From NCBI GenBank assembly GCA_945861785.1, contig CAMAWD010000031.1:1-62304 (forward strand): a DNA stretch of 62,304 nt. The letters are read 5' to 3'. Below are positions 20,079 to 29,763 of this stretch, piece by piece. Under the pieces are notes generated by a model. The model was given only the letters and a program-made list of their open reading frames with translations, did not search any database and had not been told where the DNA came from. A program made the position numbers and the translations under genes. The first letter of the stretch is position 1, and every line of letters starts with the position of its first letter. Source of the DNA: Rhodoferax sp. OV413. Lineage in GTDB: Bacteria > Pseudomonadota > Gammaproteobacteria > Burkholderiales > Burkholderiaceae_C.

Positions 20079-21575
20079 ATGGTCAACCGTCGCTCCCTGA
20101 TTTCTTCCTCCGTCGCCGGCGCCGCGCTTGCAAGTTTGCCAATGGGCGCGCGCTCGCAGTCCAGGAAGGACACCCTGGTGCTGGGCATGGCGCTGGAGCC
20201 GGCGCCGGGGCTCGACCCGACCGGCGGCGCTGCGCAATCGATCTCCGAAGTCACCTTGTACAACGTGTTCGAGACGCTTGCCAAGATCAATGAGGACGGC
20301 AGCGTGTCCCCCTTGCTGGCGGAGAGCTGGGAGATCTCGCCCGACCTCAAGTCCTACACCTTCAAGCTGCGCCGGGGCGTCAAGTTCCACAATGGCGAAC
20401 CATTCAACGCCAAAGCGGTGAAGTTCTCCTTTGACCGCGCCGCCGCAGAGGCCAGCGTCAACAAGGACAAGCGCAAGTTCGCTGCCCTGACCAGCGTCGC
20501 GGCGATCGACGAACATACCGTCGTCATCCTGAACAGCCAACTGGATCCCAATTTTCTTTTTGGGCTCGCCACCGGCCCGGCCGTGATCGTCGAGCCCAAG
20601 AGCGCGGACACCAATGCGACCAAGCCCGTTGGCACGGGGCCCTACAAGCTGGATGCCTGGAACAAGGGTTCTTCCGTCGTGTTGTCGAAGTGGGATGGTT
20701 ACCGCAACGCGGCAGCGATCAAGCTCAAGAAGGTCACTTTTCGCTTCATCAGCGACCCGGCTGCCCAGGCCGCTGCCGTGCTGGCCGGCGACGTGGACGT
20801 GTTTCCCCGTATCGGCACACGTGTCGTGCCCCAGTTCAAGGCGAACGCCAATTTCCAGGTCCTGATCGGCAACTCCCAAGGCAAGACCATCCTCACGATC
20901 AACAACAAGAAGAAGCCGCTCGATGATGTGCGCGTGCGCCGCGCCATCCTTGCCGCGATCGACCGCAAGGTTGTCGTCGAAGGTGCTGCCGACGGGTATG
21001 GCGCGCCGATCGGCAGCCACTATGTGCGTGGTCTGCCGGGCTTCATCGACACCACGGGCGTCAACCCGTTCAACGTCGACAAGGCCCGGGCGTTGCTGGC
21101 CGAGGCGGGCGTGAAGACCCCGCTGCAGCTGTCACTGAAGCTGCCACCACCACCCTATGCCCGCCAGGGCGGGGAAGTGATCGCTGCGCAACTTGCAAAG
21201 GTGGGCATCATTGCCAAGATCGAAAACGTCGAGTGGGCCCAATGGCTCAGCGGGCCGTTCGGCAAGGGTGATTTCGACCTCACCATCGTCTTGCATGTGG
21301 AGCCATTCGACCTGGGCAACTACACCAACCCCAACTACTACTGGGGCTACGACAACCCGAAGTTCAACGAGTTGCACACCAAGATCAACAACACGCCGCG
21401 CGCCGACGAGCGCGCCAAGCTGCTGGGCCAGGCGCAGCAGATGCTCGCCAATGACGCGGTCAATGGGTTCCTGTTCCAGCCGCAGCTTCCAACCGTCGCC
21501 AACAAGAAGGTCAAGGGGCTGTGGAAAGACATGCCGACTTTCGTCAACGACCTGTCTGCGATGCACTGGGGCTGA
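20079..21575 (+). CDS. Family 5 peptide-type solute-binding protein
   Basis: 498 residues with an exported N-terminus (MVNRRSLISSSVAGAALASL, cleaved near ARSQ; only a weak Tat-like RR). The SBP family 5 signature appears as SPLLAESWEISPDLKSYTFKLR and VKFHNGEPFNAKAVKFSFDR. It is the periplasmic receptor for the permeases and ATPases just upstream, 104 bp away with its own ribosome site (GAAAGGA). The gap may hold an internal promoter for higher receptor levels. Confidence 0.94.
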   Translation: MVNRRSLISSSVAGAALASLPMGARSQSRKDTLVLGMALEPAPGLDPTGGAAQSISEVTLYNVFETLAKINEDGSVSPLLAESWEISPDLKSYTFKLRRGVKFHNGEPFNAKAVKFSFDRAAAEASVNKDKRKFAALTSVAAIDEHTVVILNSQLDPNFLFGLATGPAVIVEPKSADTNATKPVGTGPYKLDAWNKGSSVVLSKWDGYRNAAAIKLKKVTFRFISDPAAQAAAVLAGDVDVFPRIGTRVVPQFKANANFQVLIGNSQGKTILTINNKKKPLDDVRVRRAILAAIDRKVVVEGAADGYGAPIGSHYVRGLPGFIDTTGVNPFNVDKARALLAEAGVKTPLQLSLKLPPPPYARQGGEVIAAQLAKVGIIAKIENVEWAQWLSGPFGKGDFDLTIVLHVEPFDLGNYTNPNYYWGYDNPKFNELHTKINNTPRADERAKLLGQAQQMLANDAVNGFLFQPQLPTVANKKVKGLWKDMPTFVNDLSAMHWG

Positions 21576-21678
21576 GAGTCTGAGAGTCTTTCGATCCCAG
21601 CCTCTGATGCGGTTGCGCCAGCGCCAGCCCGGGGAATTCGGCGCTTGCAACAGACAGTGCCCCTGAGCCGCTGACACC

Positions 21679-23088
21679 ATGACCGCCCTGCACGCACTGG
21701 GAGCCGGCGAATTGCTCGCCGGGTACAGCAGCCACGACTTCTCACCGGTAGAGGTCATGACATCCCTGCTCGAACACATCGACCGCTGGGAACCGCACTT
21801 GTGCGCCACCTACCTGCTGCGGCCCGACCGGGCTCTGGCGCAGGCCAGGGAATCGGAGCAGCGATGGCAACGCGGCGCGCCCCTGGGCCTGCTCGACGGC
21901 GTACCCGTAACCATCAAGGAAAACATCGCCACCGCCGGTGACCCGATGCCCTCGGGCACCGCCGCCTCGAAACTGCCGCTTGCGCAGCGCGATGCACCAC
22001 CCGCAGCCCGGCTGCAAGAGGCCGGCGCGATCATGGTCACCAAGACCACCATGCCTGACTACGGCATGTTGTCGTCCGGCTTGTCGAGTTTTCACCAGCT
22101 CGCACGCAACCCCTGGGACCTGCGCAAGACGCCGGGCGGCTCCAGCGCCGGGGCCGGCGCGGCTGCCGCGGCCGCCTATGGCCCCTTGCACATCGGCACC
22201 GACATCGGCGGCTCTTTGCGCCTGCCGGCCGGCTGGTGCGGCATCTTCAGCCTCAAACCCAGCAACGGGCGTGTTCCGATCGACCCCCCGTATACCGGCC
22301 GGGCGGCCGGGCCCATGACCCGCACGGTGGACGACGCCGCCTGGATGATGCGCGTGTTGTGCCTGCCAGATGCGCGTGACAGCATGTGCCTGCCCTACCA
22401 GGACATCCCCTGGGACGACTTTGATGCGGGCATTCAAAAGCTGCGCGGACTTCGTATCGGTTTGCTGATGGACGCCGGTTGCGGCCTTCCGGTCGACTCC
22501 GAGATCGCCGACGCCGTGCAACAGGCAGCCCGGCTGTTCGAGCAGGCCGGCGCCATCGTCGAGCCGATGCAGCCATTCATGACACCGGCGATCCTCGAGG
22601 GCCTGGACCATTTCTGGCGCATGCGCTCCTGTGTCGACCTGGCGGCACTCGACCCGCAGGACAAGGCCCGGGTGCTGCCCTATATCCGCGACTGGGCAGA
22701 CAGCGCGATGGGCATGAACGCCATCCAGGTTTTTGTCGCCGCCACCCAGAGCCATGTGACCCGAGTGACCAGCGTCAACGCCTGCCGCGGCTTCGACTAC
22801 ATACTTTCGCCGACCTCGCCGGTCCATGCGGCAGCGGCCGAAGACCCGTCCCCCACGAACGACCCGCTGCATGGGCTCGAGCACATCGGTTTCACGGTGC
22901 CCTACAACATGTCGGAGCAGCCGGCTGCGTCGATCAACTGCGGTTATTCGCGTTCCGGCATGCCCATCGGCTTGCAGATCGCCGGCCAGCGGTTTGACGA
23001 TCTGGGCGTGATGCAGGTGTCACGCGCCTTCGAGTTGTTGCGTGGGCCGCAGCATGCCTGGCCCGAGCCACCGCCCGCCAACGCATAG
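21679..23088 (+). CDS. Amidase (amidase-signature family)
   Basis: 469 residues with the complete Ser-cisSer-Lys triad: Lys80 in VTIKENIA, cis-Ser155 in GGSSAGAGA and the nucleophile Ser179 in TDIGGSLRLPA. The spacing of 75 and 24 residues equals that of the family prototype FAAH. It hydrolyses amide bonds in the cytoplasm. Directly downstream of a peptide-type importer, it may deaminate or cleave the imported substrate; the substrate itself cannot be read from sequence. Confidence 0.92.
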   Translation: MTALHALGAGELLAGYSSHDFSPVEVMTSLLEHIDRWEPHLCATYLLRPDRALAQARESEQRWQRGAPLGLLDGVPVTIKENIATAGDPMPSGTAASKLPLAQRDAPPAARLQEAGAIMVTKTTMPDYGMLSSGLSSFHQLARNPWDLRKTPGGSSAGAGAAAAAAYGPLHIGTDIGGSLRLPAGWCGIFSLKPSNGRVPIDPPYTGRAAGPMTRTVDDAAWMMRVLCLPDARDSMCLPYQDIPWDDFDAGIQKLRGLRIGLLMDAGCGLPVDSEIADAVQQAARLFEQAGAIVEPMQPFMTPAILEGLDHFWRMRSCVDLAALDPQDKARVLPYIRDWADSAMGMNAIQVFVAATQSHVTRVTSVNACRGFDYILSPTSPVHAAAAEDPSPTNDPLHGLEHIGFTVPYNMSEQPAASINCGYSRSGMPIGLQIAGQRFDDLGVMQVSRAFELLRGPQHAWPEPPPANA

Positions 23089-23097
23089 GGCACGGGC

Positions 23098-24441
23098 ATG
23101 CTCACCGACAGCCTGGGCAACCCGGTCCGTCTCGATGATCCGGCCAGCCTCGGCGCGGTGAACGACTTTGTCGAGGGGTTCATTTCCTGCGAGGCGCGGG
23201 TTGCCAACATCCTGCAGATCGGACACAGCGACCACAGCGCCACCGTGCAGGCCGCATGTGCGGCACTGCACATGTTTGCAGAGTCGCCCGACGGGCCGGT
23301 CCAGGCGCGGCCTTTCATCACCATGGCCCTCAAGAACAGCGCGCACGCGTCACCGCGTGAGCAACGTCTTGTGGCCGCTGTGGCGGCCTGGGTCGAGGGT
23401 GACATGGCGCGGGCCATCGCGCTGCATGAGGAGCAGGCACGTGCCTGCCCGCGCGACCTGGTGTCGATCAAACTCGGGCAGTACCACCTGTTCAACCAGG
23501 GAAACGGTCCCGGCATGTTGCGCCTTGCCTTGGCAGCGCTGCCACATGCGTCGGATGTGCCTTACCTGCACGGCATGGCTGCGTTTGCGTGGGAGCAATG
23601 CCACTTGCTGCAGCAGGCGGAAGCTGCCGCGCGCAAGGCGCTGGCCATGTGCAGCAAGGAACCCTGGGCGCAACACGCGCTGGCCCATGTGATGCTCACC
23701 CAGGGGCGCTTGTACGAAGGGCTGGATTTCATGCGCGAAGCCAGTCCCGGCTGGGTTGGCCTGAACTCCTTCATGGTGACCCACAATTGGTGGCACCTGG
23801 CCCTGTTCGCGCTGGAACTCGGTGACAACCAGGAAGTCCTGCGCCTGTATGACGAACAGGTCTGGGGCGTGGTCAAGGAGTACTCGCAGGACCAGATCGG
23901 GGCCGTGTCGCTGCTGGCACGCCTGGAACTGGCCGGCGCCGATGTCGGCCAGCGGTGGCAGGATGTTGCTGACCACCTCCTGGCGCGTGTGCACGACCAT
24001 GTGCTTGCGTTCCTGGACCTGCAATACCTCTACGGCCTGGCGCGCGCCGGGCGGGCCGAGGCACACACCATGCTGGGCAGCATCGAAGCACATTGCATGG
24101 GTATTGCGTCGATCGACGATGTGTGGCTGCGGGTCTGCCTGCCCGCCAGCCGAGGACTGTTGGCCCATGCGCAAGGACGCCATGCGCAGGCTGCCGAGGA
24201 ACTCGGCACCGCTTTGCCCGGCTTGCTTCAGATCGGCGGCAGCCATGCGCAACGCGATCTGTTTGCGCAGGTCCACCTGGACGCGCTGGCACGCTCAGGC
24301 AACTGGAGCGCGGTGCAGCAGATCCTGCAACCGCAACTCAACAACCAGCCGCAATCGGTCCGTTTGCGCCGGCAGGCCCGGCCGGTCTATGCGGCGCTGG
24401 GGCTGGAACAGGTCGCGCAGTCCATCACCACTGCTGGCTGA
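23098..24441 (+). CDS. TTC38-like tetratricopeptide protein
   Basis: 447 residues, starting 9 bp after the amidase and probably co-translated. Helical throughout with repeats such as ALPHASDVPYLHGMAAFAWEQ, EPWAQHALAHVMLTQGRLYEG and the family-typical NSFMVTHNWWHLALFALELGD. These match my memory of the TTC38 family, whose biochemical role is unknown. No signal peptide, so cytoplasmic. Its place behind an amidase suggests a linked catabolic role, without proof. Confidence 0.8.
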   Translation: MLTDSLGNPVRLDDPASLGAVNDFVEGFISCEARVANILQIGHSDHSATVQAACAALHMFAESPDGPVQARPFITMALKNSAHASPREQRLVAAVAAWVEGDMARAIALHEEQARACPRDLVSIKLGQYHLFNQGNGPGMLRLALAALPHASDVPYLHGMAAFAWEQCHLLQQAEAAARKALAMCSKEPWAQHALAHVMLTQGRLYEGLDFMREASPGWVGLNSFMVTHNWWHLALFALELGDNQEVLRLYDEQVWGVVKEYSQDQIGAVSLLARLELAGADVGQRWQDVADHLLARVHDHVLAFLDLQYLYGLARAGRAEAHTMLGSIEAHCMGIASIDDVWLRVCLPASRGLLAHAQGRHAQAAEELGTALPGLLQIGGSHAQRDLFAQVHLDALARSGNWSAVQQILQPQLNNQPQSVRLRRQARPVYAALGLEQVAQSITTAG

Positions 24442-24456
24442 ACCCAGGCGCAGCGC

Positions 24457-24891
24457 TCAGTCCTCGTCGGGTTTGACAATCACCACCGGCACCTGTGCGG
24501 CGTGCAGCACCTCGTTGGAGACCGAACCGAGCAGCGCGCTGCGCATGGCGCTGACACCCCGCGCACCCATGACAATCATGTCGCAGCCGAATCGCTCACC
24601 GATGTCGATGATGGTGTGGGCTGGGTCGCCGGTGGCGATCTCGCGTTCGTACACAACGCCTTGTTCAACCAGCAGCATTTCCGCCTTTTCCAGGGCGTCG
24701 ATGCCCGCCGCTGTGCTGACCCGTTTCAGAACCTCACCGTCCGGTGCCACGACCATCTCGTAGAGGGTGGCTGGTTCCTGCACGTTCGCCAGCACGAGGC
24801 TGCCCGACAGCCCCTGCTGCAACAGCCTCACAGCCAAGCGGACGCCCTTGAGCGACAGTTCCGAACCATCCACGGGAAGCAGTATTTTCAT
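24457..24891 (-). CDS. Universal stress protein (UspA family)
   Basis: 144 residues, single Usp domain. Start MKILLPVDGSELSLKGV, and the ATP-binding pattern G-x2-G-x9-GS in GARGVSAMRSALLGS with the closing VPVVIVKPDE. Convergent with the TPR gene, divergent from the hydrolase at 25034. Soluble stress-resistance factor; ATP-binding subclass from the glycine motif. Confidence 0.94.
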   Translation of the reverse strand: MKILLPVDGSELSLKGVRLAVRLLQQGLSGSLVLANVQEPATLYEMVVAPDGEVLKRVSTAAGIDALEKAEMLLVEQGVVYEREIATGDPAHTIIDIGERFGCDMIVMGARGVSAMRSALLGSVSNEVLHAAQVPVVIVKPDED

Positions 24892-25033
24892 CGTCGGTCT
24901 CCACCAGTGCGTGACCCCAACAGGCCAATGCTGCCAGCATACGCGCTTGCGGCCAACCGGTCTTGACCAGGAGCAAGTTGCGCCACGTGCGAGCCGGGCG
25001 CTCCAGTGCCGCCGGGCCACGGATAATCGCGCA

Positions 25034-25750
25034 ATGTCACGCCTGATCCTGATTCCCGGCCTTGCCTCCGATGCCGTCATGTGGCAAGCCCAACTCGCCG
25101 CATTGCCAGCGCACCACCACCCGCACGTGACCGATGTGCACAACCGGTGCACCACGATCGAGGCGATGGCCCACGCACTGCTGGCGGAGAACGACGGCGA
25201 ACTGGTGCTGTGCGGCGCGTCCATGGGCGGCATCGTTGCAATGGAAGCCGTGCGCCAGGCGCCGCAGCGTATCCGGGGTCTGGCACTGCTGGGCACGAAC
25301 GCCCGGCCGGAGACCGACGACATCCGGAAATTGCGCGAAGCCGCCATCGTGTTCTTTGAGCAGGGCCGTGCATCGGAGGTGCTGCGGGCCAACCTGCCGC
25401 TGGCGTTTCACGCCAGCCGCGCGCGCGACACCACCCTCACCCAGACCTACCTCGATTTCGTGCTGGCCGCCGGCGCCGGACAACTGGTGCGCCAGAACCG
25501 CGCCATCATTACCCGGCCGGACGCGCGCCTGCACCTGGGCGCTGTGCGCTGCCCGGTGCTCGTGGTGTGTGGCGATTCGGACCAACTGACGCCGCAGGAA
25601 TGCTCCCGCGAAATCGCGGCCCTGGTACCCCACGCGGAGCTGGTAATCGTGCCGGAATGCGGCCATATGCTGACAATGGAGCGGCCCGACATCGTCAACA
25701 CCACCCTGATGGCCTGGCTGCGCAGCCTGCCGCCTGTCGCCTCGACCTGA
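25034..25750 (+). CDS. Alpha/beta-fold hydrolase
   Basis: 238 residues. N-terminal ILIPGLASDAVMW strand-turn, nucleophile elbow GASMGGI, acid in VVCGDSDQLTP and base in ECGHMLTMERP near the C-terminus complete a Ser-Asp-His set. The start MSRLILIPG at 25034 fits the fold; upstream codons would overlap the stress-protein gene. Substrate unknown (esterase, lactonase or similar). It ends 8 bp from the convergent coaD. Confidence 0.88.
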   Translation: MSRLILIPGLASDAVMWQAQLAALPAHHHPHVTDVHNRCTTIEAMAHALLAENDGELVLCGASMGGIVAMEAVRQAPQRIRGLALLGTNARPETDDIRKLREAAIVFFEQGRASEVLRANLPLAFHASRARDTTLTQTYLDFVLAAGAGQLVRQNRAIITRPDARLHLGAVRCPVLVVCGDSDQLTPQECSREIAALVPHAELVIVPECGHMLTMERPDIVNTTLMAWLRSLPPVAST

Positions 25751-25758
25751 AACGGCCG

Positions 25759-26262
25759 TTATGCCGCCAGCTTCAGTGCATGCACCTTGTCCATCAGCCT
25801 GCGCAAGACCGAAGGCTCGACAAATTTATCAACCTCACCGCCGAGTACGGCGATTTCCCGCACGAAAGTGCTGGAGATGAACTGGTATTTGTCGCTCGGG
25901 GTCAGGAACACGGTTTCCACATCCGGCATCAGGGTGCGGTTCATGCCGGCGAGCTGGAACTCGTAGTCGAAGTCGGTCACAGCGCGCAAACCCCGCACCA
26001 TGGCTTTCGCGCCACGCGCGACAACAAAATCGCGCATCAGGCCGTCGAAACTCTCCACCGTCACATGCGGATAGGGTTTGACAACTTCGCGCGCCATCTC
26101 GACCCGCTCCTGCAGGCTGAACATCGCCTTCTTGTGGTGGCCGGCGGCTACCGCCACGATCACCCTGTCGAACAACTGCGTTGCCCGCCGGACCACGTCT
26201 TCATGGCCCAGCGTCATGGGATCGAAGGTACCTGGGTACACAGCGATGATTTTGTGACTCAT
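25759..26262 (-). CDS. coaD: Phosphopantetheine adenylyltransferase
   Basis: Fourth step of coenzyme A synthesis. Nucleotidyltransferase motif [10 protein letters not shown] near the start and the second motif [10 protein letters not shown], which stands in for the usual ISSS/TxVR. The start [11 protein letters not shown] at 26262 gives 167 residues, the normal size. It follows rsmD on the same strand, the widespread rsmD-coaD pairing. Confidence 0.97.
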   Translation of the reverse strand: MSHKIIAVYPGTFDPMTLGHEDVVRRATQLFDRVIVAVAAGHHKKAMFSLQERVEMAREVVKPYPHVTVESFDGLMRDFVVARGAKAMVRGLRAVTDFDYEFQLAGMNRTLMPDVETVFLTPSDKYQFISSTFVREIAVLGGEVDKFVEPSVLRRLMDKVHALKLAA

Positions 26263-26306
26263 GTTGTCTCCGGGGCACGGGCAGGACTGCCGGCCTTTGC
26301 GCCGCA

Positions 26307-26909
26307 TTATGCATGCGCGGTGTGGGCCCGGCTCAACAAATGCGCGTGCACTGCACCGGCCTTGAGATGGCGATGCAGCGCGATGCCGAGCGGCGCGAGT
26401 TTCTCGGCGGTCCAGGCCAGCGGCGCTTCGAGGTAGACAAGGCCGCGCTGGCTCAGCGCGGGCAACGCTGCACGCAATGCAGGTTCGAACAACTCAGAGT
26501 CGAACGGCGGGTCAATGAAGACCAGATCAACACTGCCCGGCGCGCACTGGCGCAAGGCCGCCACTGCGTCGCCGCGCAGCACGCGCACCGCGCTCGCCTG
26601 CAGCCGCGCAGCGGTCTTTGTGATCTGTTCGACCAACCCCCGGTCGTGCTCCACGAGCGTCACCTCGACTGCCCCGCGCGAGGCAGCCTCCAGCCCCAAT
26701 ACGCCGGTGCCGGCAAATGCATCCACGCACCGCCATCCGGCAAGGTCCTGTCCAAGCCAGTTGAAGAGCGTCTCGCGGACGCGGTCCGGGGTCGGGCGCA
26801 GGCCGGGCATGTCACGGACCGGCAATTTGGTGCGTTTCCATTGGCCGCCAATGATGCGGATCTCGTGGCTGGCGCGCACCGGCGGCGCGAGGTTGACTGG
26901 TTTTTTCAT
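26307..26909 (-). CDS. rsmD: 16S rRNA (guanine-966-N2)-methyltransferase RsmD
   Basis: 200 residues. [14 protein letters not shown], then [16 protein letters not shown], the SAM-binding [18 protein letters not shown], and the catalytic FIDPPFD (DPPF/Y motif for amino-group methylation). It lies between the M16 pair and coaD on the minus strand. Confidence 0.96.
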   Translation of the reverse strand: MKKPVNLAPPVRASHEIRIIGGQWKRTKLPVRDMPGLRPTPDRVRETLFNWLGQDLAGWRCVDAFAGTGVLGLEAASRGAVEVTLVEHDRGLVEQITKTAARLQASAVRVLRGDAVAALRQCAPGSVDLVFIDPPFDSELFEPALRAALPALSQRGLVYLEAPLAWTAEKLAPLGIALHRHLKAGAVHAHLLSRAHTAHA

Positions 26910-26996
26910 AGGCCCAGAGCTTAACGGCCCGCACGGGCCGCCAAGGATTGCGAGGTCAGCCGGCGCGGTCCACCAGCACGTCTGCAGGCCATGGGC

Positions 26997-28328
26997 TCAG
27001 GGCGCACCACCGACAGTGACAGTCACCATCCGATCGGGCTGCAAAACGCGTGCGAACGCTGCGCGAACATCGGCCGTCGTCACCCGCTCCACCTGCTGCT
27101 GCCAGGTGTCGAGGTAATCCAGCGGCAGCCGGTTCCAGGCGATATTGGCCACGTTGCCCAACAGCTTCTGGTTGCTGTCGATGAGCAGTGCAAAACCACC
27201 CACGAGGTTGCCCTTGGCCGCGGCCAGTTCGACCTCGGTGGGGCCATCGGCGACAAAACGCGTGAGCACCTCCCGCGACACGGCCAGCGCCTGTGCAGCC
27301 TGGTCGGGCCGTGTTTGAAGGCCCACGGTGAACGCGCCGGCATGCAGGCCGGGCGAGAAGTAGCTGTAGACGCTGTAACTCAGACCGCGCTTTTCGCGCA
27401 CCTCGGCCGTCAGGCGCGATACGAACCCGCCCCCGCCCAGAATGTAGTTGCCGACCGTCAGGGCAAAAAAGGCCGGGTCGTCGCGTCTGTATCCTGGCTG
27501 CCCAAGCAACACATGCGCCTGGGCGGAATCGAATGCGATCCGCTGCTCGGATGGCTTTTCCAGCGGCTGAACGTCGGCGACGGCTGGCAAAGGCGCGCAC
27601 TGGCCTGGCGCAGGGGAGAGCCGCGAGAACAGGACTCCCACCAGTTCCTGGGCCTGCGCGCGCGTCACCGCGCCCACGATCGACACCTTGGCGCGGCAGG
27701 GCTGTACCAGGTTCGCGTACATCGCCTGCATGTCGGCCACACCGATGGCCGACAGCGATTGCCCGGTGACGTCGAAGCCATAGGGGTGCGACCCGTACAC
27801 GGCGCTGGAAAAAGCGCGTCCCGCCACGGTGGCGGGACGGGTATTGGACTCCCTGATGGATGCCGCGATCCGTTCGCGCTCGCGCAGCCAGATGGCTTGC
27901 GGGAACGCGGGTTGACCGATCTGCCTGGCCGCCAGCGCAACCACCTTGCCCAACAGGTCCGGGAAGGTCAACGAGCGCAGGTAGAAACCCATGCGGTCAG
28001 TCGAGGCGCTGGCACGAAACGACGCACCCAGATCGGCCCAGGCTTCGCTCAAGGCGTTTTCGTCCAGCGCTGGATCGGCGCCCGCAGCCGTCACCCCTTT
28101 GGATGCCATGGCCGCTGTCACGCTGGCCAGGCCGCTCATGGACTGCGGGTCGCGGCGCGCTCCTGCGTCGAAATCGATCTGCATGTCGACCATGGCGATC
28201 GACTGGCTTTCAACCAGGAAGACCTGCACCCCTGAGGGCATGGTCCAGTTCTGGATCGGAATTGCCGCCACAGCCGGCAGGCACCAGGCGAAGCCCGCCA
28301 GAACCAGAATGCGAAAAACGGATGGCAT
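26997..28328 (-). CDS. M16 peptidase-like protein without the catalytic HxxEH (partner subunit)
   Basis: 443 residues from ATG 28328 with a signal peptide (MPSVFRILVLAGFAWCLPAV). It has M16 landmarks (VDMQIDFDAGARRDP, HPYGFDVTGQ, GGGFVSRLTAEVREKRGLSYSVYSYFS) but where the zinc motif should be it reads GLASVTAAMASKGV, so it should not bind zinc. Pairs of an active and an inactive M16 subunit form known heterodimers. A TTG at 28343 would overlap the upstream gene stop and is also possible. Confidence 0.9.
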   Translation of the reverse strand: MPSVFRILVLAGFAWCLPAVAAIPIQNWTMPSGVQVFLVESQSIAMVDMQIDFDAGARRDPQSMSGLASVTAAMASKGVTAAGADPALDENALSEAWADLGASFRASASTDRMGFYLRSLTFPDLLGKVVALAARQIGQPAFPQAIWLRERERIAASIRESNTRPATVAGRAFSSAVYGSHPYGFDVTGQSLSAIGVADMQAMYANLVQPCRAKVSIVGAVTRAQAQELVGVLFSRLSPAPGQCAPLPAVADVQPLEKPSEQRIAFDSAQAHVLLGQPGYRRDDPAFFALTVGNYILGGGGFVSRLTAEVREKRGLSYSVYSYFSPGLHAGAFTVGLQTRPDQAAQALAVSREVLTRFVADGPTEVELAAAKGNLVGGFALLIDSNQKLLGNVANIAWNRLPLDYLDTWQQQVERVTTADVRAAFARVLQPDRMVTVTVGGAP

Positions 28329-28339
28329 GCGTGCGGCCT

Positions 28340-29734
28340 TCAATGTCGCGTGCCGGGCGGCGGGATGCGCGCACGGCGGTTCGGGTCCGGTGGCTGCGGG
28401 CGCAACGTGGCCACGGTGAGTTGGTCATCGCCGAAATACTTCGCGGCAACCGCCTGCACCTGGGCTGCCTGCACCGCACGCAGTTGCGACACCAGGCGCT
28501 CACCGGCATCCAGCGGCAATCCCAGCGCCCAATAACTTCCCAGACTGCGCGCCTGGTTGAACACGGAGTCGAGCTTGTAGACTTCGCTCGCCACCCATTG
28601 CGTCTTGACCCGGTTGAGTTCGGCCTCCGAGACACCATCGCGGGCCACCCGCTGAACCTGTGCGCGCAGCGCCTGCTCGACCTGCTCGGCCGTCCTGCCC
28701 TTGGCTGGCACACCGTCGAGCGTGAACAACTGGGGGCCACGGCCCCACAGGCCGTTGTACGCGCCGGCACTGTCGGCCACGGGGGCGTCGCCCTGGGTCA
28801 AGGCGCGATCGAGCCGGGCGCCGCTGTAGCCGTCGAGCACGGCCGCCAGCACTGTCAGGGCCAAGGCGTCAGAATCTGGGGTGCCGGCTGTGGTGGCGCT
28901 CAGGCCGCCTGGCGCCAGGCCCGGCACCTTGAATGCGAGGGACACATAGGCCTGATCGGCAGACGCCTTGATGTCGATGCGGCGCATGCCAATTTGCGGC
29001 GGCTCGAGGCGCGGTTTGCGGGTCGGGGCGTCGCGGGACGCAACAGCGCCATAATATTTCTCGGCCAAACCACGCACCTGGGCCACGTCCACATCACCCG
29101 CCACCACCAGCGCAGCATTGGCCGGCACATACCAGCGGCGGTAGAAATCCCGCACGTCGCTGGCGGTCATGGCATCCAGATCGTTCATCCAGCCCACGAT
29201 CGGCCGTCTGTAGGGCGATGCCACGAAGACCGCCGCGTTCAACGACTCGTACAACAGGGCGCGCGGGCTGTCGTCGGTGCGCAGGCGCCGCTCTTCCTTG
29301 ACAACCTCGACCTCCTTGGCGAACTCGCCGTCATCCCAGCGGTTGTTGGCGAAGCGGTCTGCCTCGAGCTTCATCACGTCTTCCAGCCGGCTGGCGGGGA
29401 TCTGCTGGTAGTAACCGGTGTAGTCGCGCGCGGTGAATGCGTTTTCCCGCCCGCCCAGCGCAGCCACCTGGCGGGAGAATTCGCCCGGGCGCAAGGTATC
29501 GGACCCCTTGAACATCATGTGCTCCAGCACATGCGCGACGCCCGAGGTGCCGTCTACTTCGTCCATCGCGCCCACGCGCACCCATAACATGTGAACGGCC
29601 GTCGGCGCGCGCCGGTCTGGCTTGACAATCACCGTCAGGCCATTGGGCAGCGTGAACTGCGATACCGATGGCCCGGTCTGGGCCTGTGTCGCAGAGCAGG
29701 CCCAAAAGCCCAGGAGAATCCAGAAACGTTTCAT
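28340..29734 (-). CDS. Zinc-dependent M16 peptidase, active subunit
   Basis: 464 residues from ATG 29734, with a signal peptide (MKRFWILLGFWACSATQAQ). Active site HVLEHMMFKG gives HxxEH with His68, Glu71 and His72, and a downstream acidic residue in EVEVVKEERR completes the set. M16 domains cut small peptides in the periplasm. It is essentially contiguous with the inactive partner downstream. It is divergent from ftsY, with only 29 bp between start codons. Confidence 0.94.
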   Translation of the reverse strand: MKRFWILLGFWACSATQAQTGPSVSQFTLPNGLTVIVKPDRRAPTAVHMLWVRVGAMDEVDGTSGVAHVLEHMMFKGSDTLRPGEFSRQVAALGGRENAFTARDYTGYYQQIPASRLEDVMKLEADRFANNRWDDGEFAKEVEVVKEERRLRTDDSPRALLYESLNAAVFVASPYRRPIVGWMNDLDAMTASDVRDFYRRWYVPANAALVVAGDVDVAQVRGLAEKYYGAVASRDAPTRKPRLEPPQIGMRRIDIKASADQAYVSLAFKVPGLAPGGLSATTAGTPDSDALALTVLAAVLDGYSGARLDRALTQGDAPVADSAGAYNGLWGRGPQLFTLDGVPAKGRTAEQVEQALRAQVQRVARDGVSEAELNRVKTQWVASEVYKLDSVFNQARSLGSYWALGLPLDAGERLVSQLRAVQAAQVQAVAAKYFGDDQLTVATLRPQPPDPNRRARIPPPGTRH

Positions 29735-29763
29735 AAAATGGTGTGATCCCAAGATCGCCGCAA

